Source: Vesta saturnalis (lineage: Eukaryota; Arthropoda; Insecta; Coleoptera; Lampyridae). Taken from it: 64,000 bases of DNA. The notes beneath the pieces were generated by a model. It saw only the letters and a program-made list of their open reading frames with translations, ran no database searches and was not told the DNA's origin. The stretch's first letter is position 1. Each line of letters starts with the position of its first letter. Below are positions 25,117 through 36,218 of this stretch, piece after piece. A program made the translations under genes and the position numbers. The stretch is taken from positions 3,246,501 to 3,310,500 of the forward strand of contig JARFJB010001355.1 of NCBI GenBank assembly GCA_036346205.1, in the 5' to 3' direction.

Positions 25117-26991
25117 CTTGAAACACGTCTGTTGTACTCCAATTGTTCTCTTGTTAAAGGTAATTTCATTGTATAAGGCTTCAGTAAATTGTGATGTAAA
25201 GCGAAAGCCTCGTCAGCAACAAACACAAATGGAAACTTAACGTTTGTGTTTGGTAGGCAATTGGGTTCTGGAAGATTTAAACGATTCTGTTCAAACAGCT
25301 CTCCAAACTTTGAGTAGAACATAACTCCACCATCTGAGATTCTACCATGGATCCCTGCATCCACCATTAAAAACTGTTTATTTTAGTCGACCACTGCCAA
25401 TATCACAATGCTGTAGAACCCTTTGTAGTTGTAGTAAGCAGATCCTGTGTGTTCAGGTTTCCTTATAGCAATATGCTTGCCATCAATGGCACCTAGACAG
25501 TTGTAGAACTGATGTTTCTGACCAAACTTATTTGCAATTTCAGACCATTCCTCACTTGCCCTTGGAAACTGAAAACAAAACCTAACATTAATATATAACA
25601 ATGTTTATTATCCTTAGTAACATAACTGTTCTCTTTCAGGAAACAATTGTTGAAGAAGATACAGAACTAAACGGCCAAGAATTGTCTCAACAGACCTACG
25701 TTGGGCAATCACAGCCTTCAAGGAGCTCAATTGAACCAACTGTCATCCTTGCCCCTCCACCTAAGAAGAAAAAACAACTTGGTCGTATCACTAAACAAAA
25801 TGAGTTGTTATCTCTAGCATGTAAATATTTAAGTACTTCGAACGAAACCAGTTCTGATGATGAGTACCTTAACGTAGCTAAGGTCTGGGCTAACAAAATT
25901 AAAACCCTCCAACCTAATCAAATAATGTTTGCTGAAAAAGGTATTAATGATATACTATTTGAGGCACAGCTTTGAACTTTACACAAAAATTCATTAAAGA
26001 TCAACGAGCTTGACGGAATTACTCTTTATGCTTCAAGCAACTCATCAGATGCCACTACATCTTCATTTAGTACAAGTACCGCCCCTTTGTCGAATTGTTC
26101 ACATCTAAGTACACAGCCTGAAGAATCCAATTCTAATATAGTAATTCAAGTACCACCTACTGACGACTGTAACAATGTAAGATACGTATTTTCTCAATTT
26201 AATGACGATTTAATTTAAAGGCCTCTTGTCATTTTTTTGTGTTCAATTTGAGAAAGTCTGCATATTTTCATTTGAGTTTATCTACTTCTGTTTCATTAAT
26301 ACAAACTAGTAAAATGTAAAATAAATTTGTTTAAGTAAATGTTTATTTTTTACTTACCTTCATATAGTTTTTTAGAACACAAATGATCACTTCGCAAGTT
26401 TCCATTACGGCATAGCTAATTGAGGAAGGCGACATTATCGCTGAGAACTTCAGGTCTTCAAAATATCTACCTGTTGCTAAATATCTCAGTGTCACTGCCA
26501 ATCTCTCTTCTACTGATATACAACATCGTAAGTGTGTATTGTGTCTAGTCATGTACGGCCTAACTAATTCAAGCAACATATTGAACGTACTTCCACTCAT
26601 TCGGAAATAATTCTTGTAGTCATCTTCATTGGTAAGTATAATGTCATTTAACAAATTTATGTGACTGTAACTTTGTCTTTTCTTTAGCCATTCTTTCATC
26701 CACCGCTTACGAATAACACGCGTTTTGAAACGCAAAACAGTATTAAAGCCAAATAAGCCTTTTCTTTATTTTTCATAATAATTAATTATTGGTTAATTTT
26801 TCATAAATTACTTTATAACAAAATGGGTTAACAATGAATCTCAAAACACCAACAAATACTGACGGATTTTATTGACAGTATGATTGATAAGTGATGGGGC
26901 TGTATCCAAAACAATAATCACAATCCAGTATTGTCAATACTGGATTGTCAGTATTATTGTCAGTCATATTGATAGTGTAAGGGCCGCTTAA

Positions 26992-27073
26992 AACTTCACG
27001 AAACAACAGGTAAATTCAAAGTAGGCGGAGGAGTTAGACAAGGGGACACCATTTCTCCTAAACTTTTCACTGC
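26992..27073 (+). pseudogene. RTE-like LINE reverse-transcriptase relic, second fragment
   Basis: Reads KLHETTGKFKVGGGVRQGD followed by TISPKLFTAV, the core of an RTE-type reverse transcriptase. It is cut at 27073 by the LTR-like insertion and continues at 29511. Confidence 0.8.
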
Positions 27074-29510
27074 TGTCAGGGTATTTTGAACACCCTGTAT
27101 ACGTAGTGCGTAATTTTGTTTGTAGTTTTATTCACTTAGATTCCGTATATACATATTTTTTGTTGTTGCCAAATTGAGTTTTATAGATAAATTTGTGTTT
27201 AACGTGTGTAGCGACCTTTAGGAAAGGTGTGTGTATGGTGAGCTTTAGATTCTTAGTTTGTGAATTATTTTTTTTGTAATTTACGTTGTTTTTCCTTATT
27301 ATTTCCTGTTTATAGAAGTTTGATTAACGCTTATTTGTATATAGTCGTATATAAGTTTAAATAGAGTTTATTTCGTTTGATTTCCGTAAAATATAATAGA
27401 AAGTTAAGTAATTTAAATAAATAGTGTAGGTTTATCTGTGTATGATGTCATGTTAGCGACATAGAGACGCTTAAGTATAGTTGTTCAGTGTAATAGTGAA
27501 TATGCTGGTTTTGAGTCATAGAGATTACATGTGGGCCTTATTGTTCGTACTTTAAGATAAACATAGAGATGCTGTACACGTTACTTTTGCTGACGTTTGA
27601 GATTTTGAAAATTACCGAGTCCTTACGGACGAAAACGAATTTTTGTGTTTGGGGGTACTAAATCTTCCCCTTCCGTTTTTTTAATTGGTGGAATTAAAGT
27701 AGATAAGATTTTTTGTGAGTAGTGGGATGCAAAATCAAAGATGGATTTTTGTGAATAATTTTTGGGATTCTAAAATTGACTGCGCTCTCGTGTACTGGTA
27801 CGGTGCCGTTTATTGTTACGCTTTAAGGGGTGGTTTAGAACGTTGATATTTTGGACCTTGTGGTGTTTAGCGAACGTATTTTTGTGTAGTAAGGGTAGTT
27901 AAGCTACTTCTGAAGAAGACCTGTAGAAGGGATTTTATTAAAATTGTTCATTCACCGAAGGATTATACCTAGTGCCGATTTCGGTTACCTAGAGGACATC
28001 GTCGTGTTGTATTAGTGCTTCGGTGACTTCTTTGGTTTTTCTCGCTTTTGCGGATTTATTTAAAGTCAACGTTCTTGGACGTGCCTCTTATTTACCGTAC
28101 AAAGCGTATTTAAAGATAAAGAAACTTTCGCAGTATATTAAAATTTATAGTTATTTAAACAAGTTATCAACCTTTTGGACTCGTAACATAAAGAAAATTA
28201 TTTAAAAGCTAATAGTTATTCAAGCAATTTTGAACGCTCAAATTATTATTATTTTAAAAGAAGTTTTTTTAATTAATGCAGTAACATTTTCACGAGTTTA
28301 ATCAAGAAATCGTTTGTGTATCATAGAACAATAGTCAACATTTTATTCATCTTTTGCCAGACCAGGAAGATTTCATTTCCCTTATAGCAGTAACTGATCA
28401 CCTGGTTCGCTTTCATTGTTGTAACACAGGAGAGGTGTAATTCTAGACCTTAAGGTAAAATAATATTGTTTTTTTTATTGAATATTTCAAGATTTTTGTG
28501 TTGCGAATTATTTTTTTATTTGTGTTGATGAAAGTTTGGAAGCGGTGTCGTATTTATTTATTTTTTTTTTGGTAAATTAAGTTGTTTTAAGTTTATTTAG
28601 TGTAACGAATTGTAGTTTGACGCTCCGCCTTCACACTTTATTTATTTTAGTATTAAAGGGCAATTGACCCTATTGTAGTGTGGGTATATTATCCACGAAT
28701 TATATATTTATAGGTTAAACCATTTAGACTGACGTAAAAGCAGATTTCTGATCAGACATCCTGTCGCCTTTTAAGCCTTTGTATTTTTTTTTGTTGATAC
28801 GCAGTATCGTATGTTTGCATTTCTTTATATTTATCCTTATTTCTTTTTTTATTATTTTATTATAGTTTGTTAGGTTTTATAAATGTGTTTTAATTCTGTG
28901 GAAACCCTTTTGTGTTACATAAAAGTTTTTTTTGCAAATTGCAAGTTACCGGTAATTTAGTTTTTAACGTAACGAAGTTAGTTTTTTGTTTTATTGAGTA
29001 ATAGCGTTATTAATATTTAGTATTTTATTTGATTTTTAGTTGAGTATTAATTCATTTAGAGTTCATTCCATAGATTTTTTTTTGTTTTGATTATTATTTA
29101 ATACCTTATTATTACACTGAGGTGTATTAACGTAACGTTATTGAGTGTTTATCACGCTTTTATTTGACAAGCGTGTAGTGTTTTTGAAGCCCTATTTCAG
29201 GTGGTTTGCTGAGTTGCTGTCCAGCACACCTGGAATTGATTGCGGATAGGTAAGCCTATGTTTTTTGTATGTTTGGACACGCTATGTACTCGTAATTTTG
29301 GCACGACGACCCTTATTTTGACTACTAAACATTCTGGCGCCCAAACCGAACTGATTTTGTCTTCATCCCCTATTGTGACTTACGTACGATTTACTATTCT
29401 GGTTGTGCAAAATTTTTCAACATCTGACCTACACCCATACGCTGGCTAGTCGGGGCAAAAAGGCCAATTTTATCTGTAATCCCGTTCTACCACCCGTTTA
29501 TACCGTTACA
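27074..29510. mobile_element. LTR-like insertion, 2.44 kb (TG...CA, TSD CTGC), non-coding
   Basis: Begins TGTCAGGGTATTTTGAACAC and ends ACCCGTTTATACCGTTACA. CTGC occurs on both sides (27070-27073, 29511-29514), and removing it rejoins the reverse-transcriptase frame of the host LINE. TG/CA ends with a 4-bp duplication fit a Gypsy-type solo LTR. There is no gag or pol, and none of its open frames is protein-like. At about 29334 the word TGGCGCCCAAACC, preceded by CTAAACATTC, looks like a tRNA-Lys-type primer-binding site. If so, the insertion is more than a solo LTR: an LTR ending near 29330 plus ~180 bp of internal sequence. Both readings are open. Confidence 0.6.
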
Positions 29511-29640
29511 CTGCTGTCCTCGTATACGCAATGAAATCACTGATTTGAGAGAATAGAGGCATCAATATCGATGGCGAAAGACTACCACACCTTAGATTCG
29601 CAGATGATATCGTTTTTATCACAGCATACATACAAATGTA
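29511..29640 (+). pseudogene. RTE-like LINE reverse-transcriptase relic, third fragment
   Basis: Continues the two earlier fragments and reads NRGINIDGERLPHLRFADD then IVFIT, with the catalytic FADD motif. A TGA lies just before it (ATTTGAGAG). The three pieces together show the palm domain of one LINE copy. Confidence 0.8.
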
Positions 29641-30259
29641 TTTTAAGTTAAAACAGGTTTTTCAAAGTTTACCAAAAAACAAATAGTACTAAAAATATTT
29701 GACATTATTGGTAACATCGAGATTTGTATCGGTTTTGCCAAAATTTAGTAACATTTTATTCTTCTAATTAGAGCGATTCTCAATATTTGCACCTGGCCTA
29801 AAAGAGCACCTAGTACGTCCTCTGGCTGCAAAGGTATACATGGTTGGTCCACTAAAAGTAACACACCTAGTTAAGTATGAGAATCAAATCAGTTACCTAA
29901 ATACTTACTTATACAGCAAGGGTTGTAAACAATTGAGTCTTGAAAAAGTCTCTTGGTATGGATTAAAGGCAGAGTAATTAACAAAAAGAAAGAACGTAGG
30001 TGATAGAAGTAAGTAATGTAATGTGAACAAAAAGCACCGAAATAATGATTATGTAGGCAAAAGGATTAATATAAAACGACGGAATAACTAATAAGGTATA
30101 AAAAAACTAGGGTAAAAGAGCGCGGAAAACGTTAGGTTATAGCAGTAAAAGTGGATTTCCAATATATGGTGATATTTTAAGTTTGTGTGGCCATCGCAAA
30201 CTAAAAAAAGTAGTGTGTAAGTTGTGGTGGCCATCCTGCTAAATTGAAACACAACTAGG
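29641..30259. other. No gene seen
   Basis: AT-rich sequence. The bases just after 29640 may still be LINE tail, but no motif is readable. Confidence 0.35.
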
Positions 30260-31325
30260 GTAGAACTTTTGTCAAACTTGAAAAGAAACCGTCTATTGGA
30301 TCCTTTGAAAAACTGAATACTTAACCCTATTTAACATTTCTGGGGAGATATTTTCAAAAACGTTTCCAATTCTAATTTTCATATCATCCACCGTCGTTGG
30401 TTGATCGGTGTATAGCTTTCTCTTTTACGTACCCCCATACAAAGAAACCAATTGGAGTTATCTCTGGACATCTCGCTGGCCAACGCGTTGGTCCGTCCCT
30501 CCCTATCCACTTTTTTTTAATGTATTATTAAGCCAGACACTCACAACACGGGCACTATGAGGAGGTGCTCCATCTTGTTGAACAAACACGTTCCTAATTT
30601 GAGCAAGTGGCACATCTTCAAGGTCAAATAAACTATTGTTGAGGAAATTTAAGTACGTGTTCGAATTTAGAACACCGTCGAAAAAAAATGGACCAACGGT
30701 AGACGTACCCAATATGCCTGCCCAGGAATTAACTAACCATTTATGTTGACTATGAACTCTGAAATGATGGTTTACATCAGAGTAGTAATGAAAATTGTGC
30801 CGGTTAACAAATCCATTGCGGTGCAATGTACACTCGTCCGTAAACATGATACTATCCAAAAAAAATTCCATTTTCATTCAGCTTTCGATCTATCCAATTG
30901 CACAAATTAACTTTGGAAGTTCTGTTCTTGCGGCGCTTGGTGTTGTTGAATGTGATAAGGATGAAAGTTGTTATTTGTACTTATTCTTCTAATAGATGTT
31001 CTACTTATTTCGAAATATTATTCCAGTCGAGTTGTGTACTTTCAAGCGGATTTTCTATTACTTCAGTGAAAATATTAACTTCATTTTCTTCATTCAACAC
31101 AGTTTTCAGCCTTTCCTGCTTCTGTGGATAACAAACACTGCGTGTCTCAATAAATCTTTTCATGCGATTTTTAAGATTTTCCCCTTGGATGACGATCCCG
31201 ATCAGGATCTCTTGCTTTGTATATACCATTCGCAAGCAAAGGATTTTTAGAGCATTCTCTAAGAATAAAAACCATATCAACCATTTCATTTTTAGAAAAA
31301 TTACACATTGCACTCGATTATTCAA
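30260..31325 (-). pseudogene. Mariner-type transposase (DUF4817-type), broken
   Basis: Read leftwards: 31325-31005 is the N-terminal part (MKRFIETRSVCYPQKQERLK, then TVLNEENEVNI). The catalytic half is at 30877-30503, with SIMFTDECTLHRNGF (first Asp), LVNSWAGILGTSTVGPFFFD and FVQQDGAPPHSARVV (second Asp). C-terminal words continue to about 30270 with several stops. Unlike the copies at 11.7 and 46 kb it keeps the second catalytic Asp, but frameshifts around 30500, 30890 and 31000 kill it. I could not identify the element ends. Confidence 0.75.
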
Positions 31326-31656
31326 TTAAATGTTAATTACTAAACAAAAATGACAATTAGAAATAACAGGGCGAGCCTTTACTCAACGATAATAAATAAC
31401 TAATGTCAAAGTAAAGTTAAAGTTGTAATGAGCCAGAAAAATTAATAAGATGAATAAATTTTTATTAATTTAAAATTATGCTGATAATAATTTATATAAC
31501 AATTTATTCAATTCCATAAGCCACATGTGCGAACAAACATTACGTTTGGGTACGCACCAGCCCCCTTCTCTATATGTGCAAAAGACGTCGCGTTTAATTT
31601 CCTAAAACCCCACTTCCGTACGAAGTATATAAGCGAAAGTTTTATTATAATTCGCT

Positions 31657-32028
31657 ACCGAGCTGGTAGTGTAGTGGTGACACGACCTGATTAGCATTCG
31701 GGAGGTAATGGGTTCGATTCCCGTTACCGTCTACCTTATATGAGGTTTTTTCATGGGGTTTTCCTCATACACATGTAGCGGCATGGTCACTGCGTATATG
31801 CACACCATGTACGACTACTTGGGTGAATGCTGGGGTAGTATTTTCCCCCTCAGAACCCTAACTCCGTTCCTTCCGATGCTATCCTGACCAACACCCATCC
31901 TTAATCCCACCATGCATACATACGTAATGTATGTATGTATGCTGGAAATCCATGATTGTGCCTGAAGGAGCTTGGAAAGCTCAAACTGCCCCCCTGGGAG
32001 GGAATGAAATACGTGACCTTTCCTTTCC
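31657..32028 (+). mobile_element. tRNA-derived SINE, 372 bp, TSD TATAATTCGCT
   Basis: The head (31657-31735) is tRNA-like, with box A GAGCTGGTAGTGTAGTGG and box B GGTTCGATTCC; the anticodon stem-loop CCTGATTAGCATTCGGG would carry AGC (Ala-like). A GC-richer body of about 290 bp follows and ends in a pyrimidine-rich CCTTTCCTTTCC. The 11-bp word TATAATTCGCT stands directly before (31646-31656) and after (32029-32039), a perfect target-site duplication for LINE-driven retroposition. A short TACATA/TGTATG palindrome lies at about 31915-31945. The perfect duplication suggests a fairly recent insertion. Confidence 0.9.
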
Positions 32029-32039
32029 TATAATTCGCT

Positions 32040-34865
32040 TCTTCGCCTACAGAATACTTCTCTGTAAGAATTCCTCTGTAGTATTACTACACCAGCGTTC
32101 CTGAATTTCTGTTCAAATTTCTCTCTATTCAAGAAAATATAAAATCCTAACCAGCGCTCTTAAAGCAATTTTCTGTACAAATTGAACTTATTGTTCCAGT
32201 ATTTCAATATTTCAAAGTACGCCTTTTTTTTTAATTTATAAACACAAATAGTTGAAGTACCTGTCGATTTCTGTCACCGAAATCCTTTTAAAAATTAATC
32301 GAACGTAAAAGAGGGACTAGCAACCTGTACTAAGAGTGGACTGTTTGCGGCGGAACCCCACTTTTAATATCGAGCTTTTTAACTAGAAAACGGGCTTAAA
32401 GCCACGTCTGTTGCAATACCTCTGACATTCTATAGACTAAAACCAGATACAACCCATTCTAAGTATTTACAGTTAATATCTAGAACCCAGAACGTTACTT
32501 TTAGTCAGCTAAGGCATCCCTTCGCTATAAAAGATAACCAAAAATTAAACCCTCTGTATATTCATATCCTGTCCTCATTAAGAACCACCTGTATAATTAA
32601 ATCAAGAATTCCGAAAATACTCCCTTATACAACTAAAAGTGAAAAATAATTCATAATTGAATTAACAAGGTTGACTTTGTAAGAAAATGAATGTTTCAAT
32701 AAGTAAAAAAATGCAAATAAATTGAGAAACTACATATCCCGGTATTAAATTAACCGTTTCAAACCTGTATATAAAATTTAAGTTTAAGTAATAATTTAAT
32801 TTTATTTTCCCATTATCATGTGTATATAATAATTAATTATCCCAGAAATTGTTGATCCATTCACATTACGCATGCAATCAAGGCCACTCTTATTATGCTG
32901 ACATTGACCTAGTTTTTAAGAGCAGTAATTCCTATTACGATTACATTGAGACCTATCCAAACCGCAAGATTAGAAATAATTAACATCGAATTAATTATTT
33001 ACCTGTTCCACCAGAGGTTCTTTATCAACGTTAACCTCAAACCCTGATTTGTACTTATTTAAATCATCATTGCAAAAGTAAATAATACTTATCCATTTAG
33101 TGTAATTATCCAAATCATCTTGAGAAAACACCATTATAATTATATGCACACTCTTTTCAAAATAACCCCGTAATAAATTAGAATCACAAAACAACGCGCC
33201 ATTTTGTGTTTGAAAATATTACATCTGATTGTGATTACAGAAACAGTGCCAATACAACCTAGAATCCCTAGTGGAAAAACACAACCTAGCGAGGCCGGCT
33301 GTATTGGGGGCTGTCGAAGCAACAGGCGTTCCCAACCAGGAATAAAATTTGATTTACCTTTTATTGAATTTTGTAATTTTTTACTTATTACATTTTATTT
33401 ATATTTATTTTTTTATGTTCCAGAATTGTTTTTGTTAATTTATTGTTCACCATATTTATAATTTATGTACAAAACCTTCGTTTTTACTTTATTAATGGTT
33501 ATATGAGTCTAAGAATCCACTACCTCCCTTACTATTGCTAGTATAAAAGGCAAATATAACAAAATCTCTCTTTGAGGGGAATTAATTAACGTAATAGTCA
33601 ACCTGAGGCATTACAAAGTGACAGAATTTGTTGATCTTTCACAGCCTGCTAGTTACTCACAAGAAACTGAAAAATACAGCAAATTAATCAGAAATTGTGA
33701 AATTAAACGAAATCTACCGAAGATAGACACCGACAAATTCATATCGTTAGAAAGATAAAAAAACATTTCCACATTTGATGCAAAATGAAAAAATTGTCGT
33801 TCCATTTGAAAAAATCAAGTTATACCATTAATGAAAATTTTCTAAATAGACAAAGTAATTTCTCTAAACTAATTCTGATTTGACCGTCCATTCTACACTA
33901 ATACATTCCATGTCCAGTAACAGAGTCATAGCCTTCTAAGTTTTGTGATCATAGCAATATTTAATTTTTTTTCAGACACATACTTTTTGTAAAAATGACG
34001 AATTGCGGCTAGATTCATTTTAGTCACAGTAGAATTGACCGAGAAATTTAAATATGCAATAATATACGTTTAAACAAATGTAACTTTGATATAAACCACA
34101 CTGTATAAATTTTTGCGATTCAAGGGAAAATATTTTAGGTTTGTAGGTTTAAGGATACCCCACAATCTTCCACCCACGCACTAATTGGCCACCCTGTATA
34201 CATAACTTTAGCAATTTTAATTACAGCGTTTTATGAAAAGATAAGTTCAAGTGTTAGGTAATTACTAGGATCATTGAGTAAAAAATCATTCAGCAAGAAG
34301 GCCGTCTATGTTGAATAATTATTGAATTACTGTTTCTCATTAATAAAAACTGTTAATATTCTCGCTTAGGTGGTTTGTTTTATTTCGTCGCAATTGTTTT
34401 CCATTGCTACCACGATCCACAATAATGTTATAGTATCGTATGTAACGTAGCTAGTGAGAAAAATCGAAATTCCTCGAAAACTATCAAAGATAGATATAGG
34501 ATATATTTGACAAAATGATAGATTTTAATCCCGAATAAAATGAAATAAAAATATATAGGGTGTGCAATTAAAAAACTGATTTTTTAATTTGAGAATTTTC
34601 AAATTTGAATGGTTATAACAAACACCCTGTTGAGAAAATTAGAAATACTACTCGGTCTAAACGTTAGTATAATATCACTCATTTTCACACGAAATATCAA
34701 TTTTTTATTGTGAAATAACGGAACAATTGCCCATTCATCAACCCCACGAAAATGACCATAATAATCTTTAAACGCGAATATCTCAAGAACTAAAAACTTT
34801 CAGCCAATCTTTTGTATGACAAAATATGTTTGTATGGACACGTAGAATTAAAACTAAAATCAAAT
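32040..34865. other. Mostly unassigned sequence; several mariner-like terminal words
   Basis: No gene is certain apart from the candidate exon at 33003-33134. Terminal-like words of Tc1/mariner MITEs occur at about 34190 (GGCCACCCTGTATACA), 34557 (TAGGGTGTGCAATTAAAAAA) and 34626 (ACACCCTGTTGAGA). These could delimit short worn MITEs, but no pair with a duplication was proven. Around 33240-33340 base composition is locally GC-richer. Confidence 0.4.
33003..33134 (-). CDS. Candidate coding exon of an unknown protein
   Basis: An ATG-started frame of 44 codons with protein-like composition (start MVFSQDDLDNYTKW, end KEPLVEQ) runs directly into a plausible donor (GAACAG|GTAAAT) in phase 0. The frame is open further upstream, and a GC-richer patch lies just behind it at 33200-33345, as for a first exon. 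I do not recognise the family and could not find the next exon. It could also be a chance frame or part of an unknown element. Confidence 0.25.
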
Positions 34866-35047
34866 ACAGGGTGTTCTATTTAAAAAATCATACTTTTCAC
34901 GTCCTGCTTTTCTGGCGCACCTTGTATAACTTCCAATATTTTAAAAAAATGCACACTTCTTACCTCTACCCCATGGTCCATACAATATTTACACAAATAA
35001 TTCTAGTTAAGCATAAACTTACTTTACTCTATCGTTGGGACACCCTG
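34866..35047. mobile_element. Possible short mariner-type MITE
   Basis: The right end reads, inverted, CAGGGTGTCCCAACGATAGA next to TA, inside the MULE coding frame (the coding breaks exactly there). A left end CAGGGTGTTCTATTTAAAAA lies at 34867. Only the first ~10 bases of the two ends match, and the coding sequence was not recovered beyond 34866, so the left border is doubtful. Confidence 0.3.
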
Positions 35048-36218
35048 TACAGCTGCAGCTATAAGAATGAATACAAATATTACACAAAGCACATTTAACT
35101 GAACAACACATTGTCGATGACAGTTTCGTAACTATATGCAATTTCTTGTTTTGTGTATGTTGTAAAGTCCAACAATTTGATTCTTCGTCAAAGAGATCAT
35201 ATGTTAGTGTTAAAGCCTGTCTGTGGCTTGGCATTACTGTATTTTCTATACCTTTTTTGAGATATATTATCCTTTCAACTGTTTTATTTCGCAAAAATAA
35301 CATCAACTGGTGAATACTTTTATCTAACCTTTTAATTTTTTTTCCTTCCAAATAATATTTAATGGTCTTATGAAAACTTTCAATATGCATATTGATGTTT
35401 ACACCACAGCCAACACGATAACAATCTGCCCATTGTTGAGTTATGGGTAAATAGTAATTTTGAATATATTGCCCAAAGGCCTTAGTGTCATTATCTTCTA
35501 ACATTGTTTGCACAAATTCCTTAAGCTTTTCTTCAAAATTATTTATATCTAGTAAAGACTGCAAATGTTTTATAGTTTTATAACTCCAAGACCTTTTGTG
35601 TTCATTAGGTAATTTTGTTAAATTCGATTGCCATGCTTTGTCTACATGCCATGAACAAAGTAATCTCTTTTAACTGGTCCCATGACAAGGCACCAAGCTT
35701 TAAAATATGTATCTGTTATATCTGACATAAAAACTTCAGTATTGATTAGCCCAATAACCTCCTTTATTTGAGAAAAAAAATTAAAATAAAGGTTGGTATC
35801 TTTTCTATTTGTAAGCATGAACGCCACAGGAAACCCTTGCCTATTCTCATCTAAAGTAAGTAAGGTTGTTAATTCAAAATCATAAGGAATCAAGCCATGT
35901 GTTCCATCAATGATTATTATCTTATTGCCAAAATTTGTTAATATTCTCCTTTGAACTTTATTCATGATTATTAAGCAAAAGTCATTTTCCTCATAACCAT
36001 TTAATTTGTGCCCTTGTGGCTTATAAAATAAAACTGGATTACTATCACTTGCTTCACATTCTTTTACCCAAACATCTACACTTGTAGCATCATCAAAGTG
36101 ACGGCAACCATCCTTTATATTAATTTTATATGCTACCTTAATGTTCCTATCTTTCCTTGTTAGAAAATCAATCCTCTTCAGTTCATTGCCCATTGATTCC
36201 CGAGTTGAATTTATAATC
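35048..36218 (-). pseudogene. MULE-type transposase, catalytic exon (third exon of a split gene), broken
   Basis: Starts at an acceptor (ATGTTTCAG|GATTATAA). It encodes ESMGNELKRIDFLTRKDRN, then the Mutator catalytic domain: first Asp in IIIIDGTHGLIPYDF, second in EVFMSDITDTY, acidic third in NMHIESFHKTIKYY. It ends in a Cys-rich SWIM-like stretch (CALCNICIHSYSCSC), where a mariner-type terminus cuts it. One frameshift at about 35655 (loss of one T before the conserved SWHVDKAW) separates two long frames (36193-35642 and 35564-35048). The family is a widespread arthropod group of C2H2 plus MULE proteins. The N-terminal exons that fit it lie at 62496-63158 on the same strand. The frameshift and truncated end argue for a dead copy. 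Confidence 0.75.

Larger units (their letters stand above)
21771..26218 (+). pseudogene. Harbinger accessory protein (MADF/SANT-like DNA-binding), one in-frame stop
   Basis: Exon 1 (21771-22208) ends at ATACAG|GTAAGC; exon 2 (25640-26218) starts after CTCTTTCAG. The frames join in phase 0 to about 338 codons. Residues about 25-125 look like a MADF/Myb-SANT-like domain: LLQKFIELYKSLPVLWN, then a basic helix with LRSNYRKELKKI. Exon 2 encodes an acidic and Ser/Thr-rich tail with a PPPKKKKQLGR patch that could be a nuclear signal. In the family this protein recruits the nuclease and binds the inverted ends. A TGA at 25973-25975 interrupts exon 2; coding continues in the same frame to TAA at 26216. 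A C-to-T change of a CGA codon would explain it. The intron holds the - strand nuclease exons and the foldback element. Confidence 0.75.
22227..26735 (-). pseudogene. Harbinger (HARBI1-like, DDE_Tnp_4) transposase, split by a foldback element
   Basis: Exon 1, 26735-26358, ends AACTATATGAAG|GTAAGT and encodes the N-terminal helical region (LERLAVTLRYLATG-type motif). Exon 2 starts at 25568 after TTTTCAG. It carries the first catalytic Asp in LGAIDGKHIAI, the second in the MVDAGIHGRISDGG region, then EYNRRVSR, where it is cut at 25124. Coding resumes beyond the foldback insertion near 22511 as ARVVVENAFGILASRFG, with the third acidic residue, and ends at 22227. An in-frame TAA at 25383-25385, between AVVD and NKQF, is a second lesion. 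The split and the stop make the enzyme inactive. Family role: binding and cutting of the element ends together with the MADF-like partner. Confidence 0.88.
21389..26988. mobile_element. PIF/Harbinger DNA transposon, 5.6 kb, TSD TAA
   Basis: Terminal inverted repeats of about 38 bp: left AGGGGCCCTTACACTATCAA, right inverted AGCGGCCCTTACACTATCAA, continuing TAT.ACTGACAATAATA.TGA on both sides. They are flanked by TAA at 21386-21388 and 26989-26991, the 3-bp duplication typical of this superfamily. It carries the two genes expected of Harbinger elements: a DDE nuclease on the - strand and a MADF/SANT-like DNA-binding protein on the + strand. It was inserted in a LINE reverse-transcriptase relic and later received the foldback element at 22512-25116. 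Without that insertion it would be about 3.0 kb, a normal size. Confidence 0.92.

Noticed and set aside
27086..27105. GAACACCCTGTATACG inside the LTR-like insertion as a mariner end
   Set aside because: No partner end and no TA duplication; the CTGC duplication explains the insertion better.
28023..29449. Short open frames within the LTR-like insertion
   Set aside because: No gag, protease or polymerase motif; frames are short and AT-driven.
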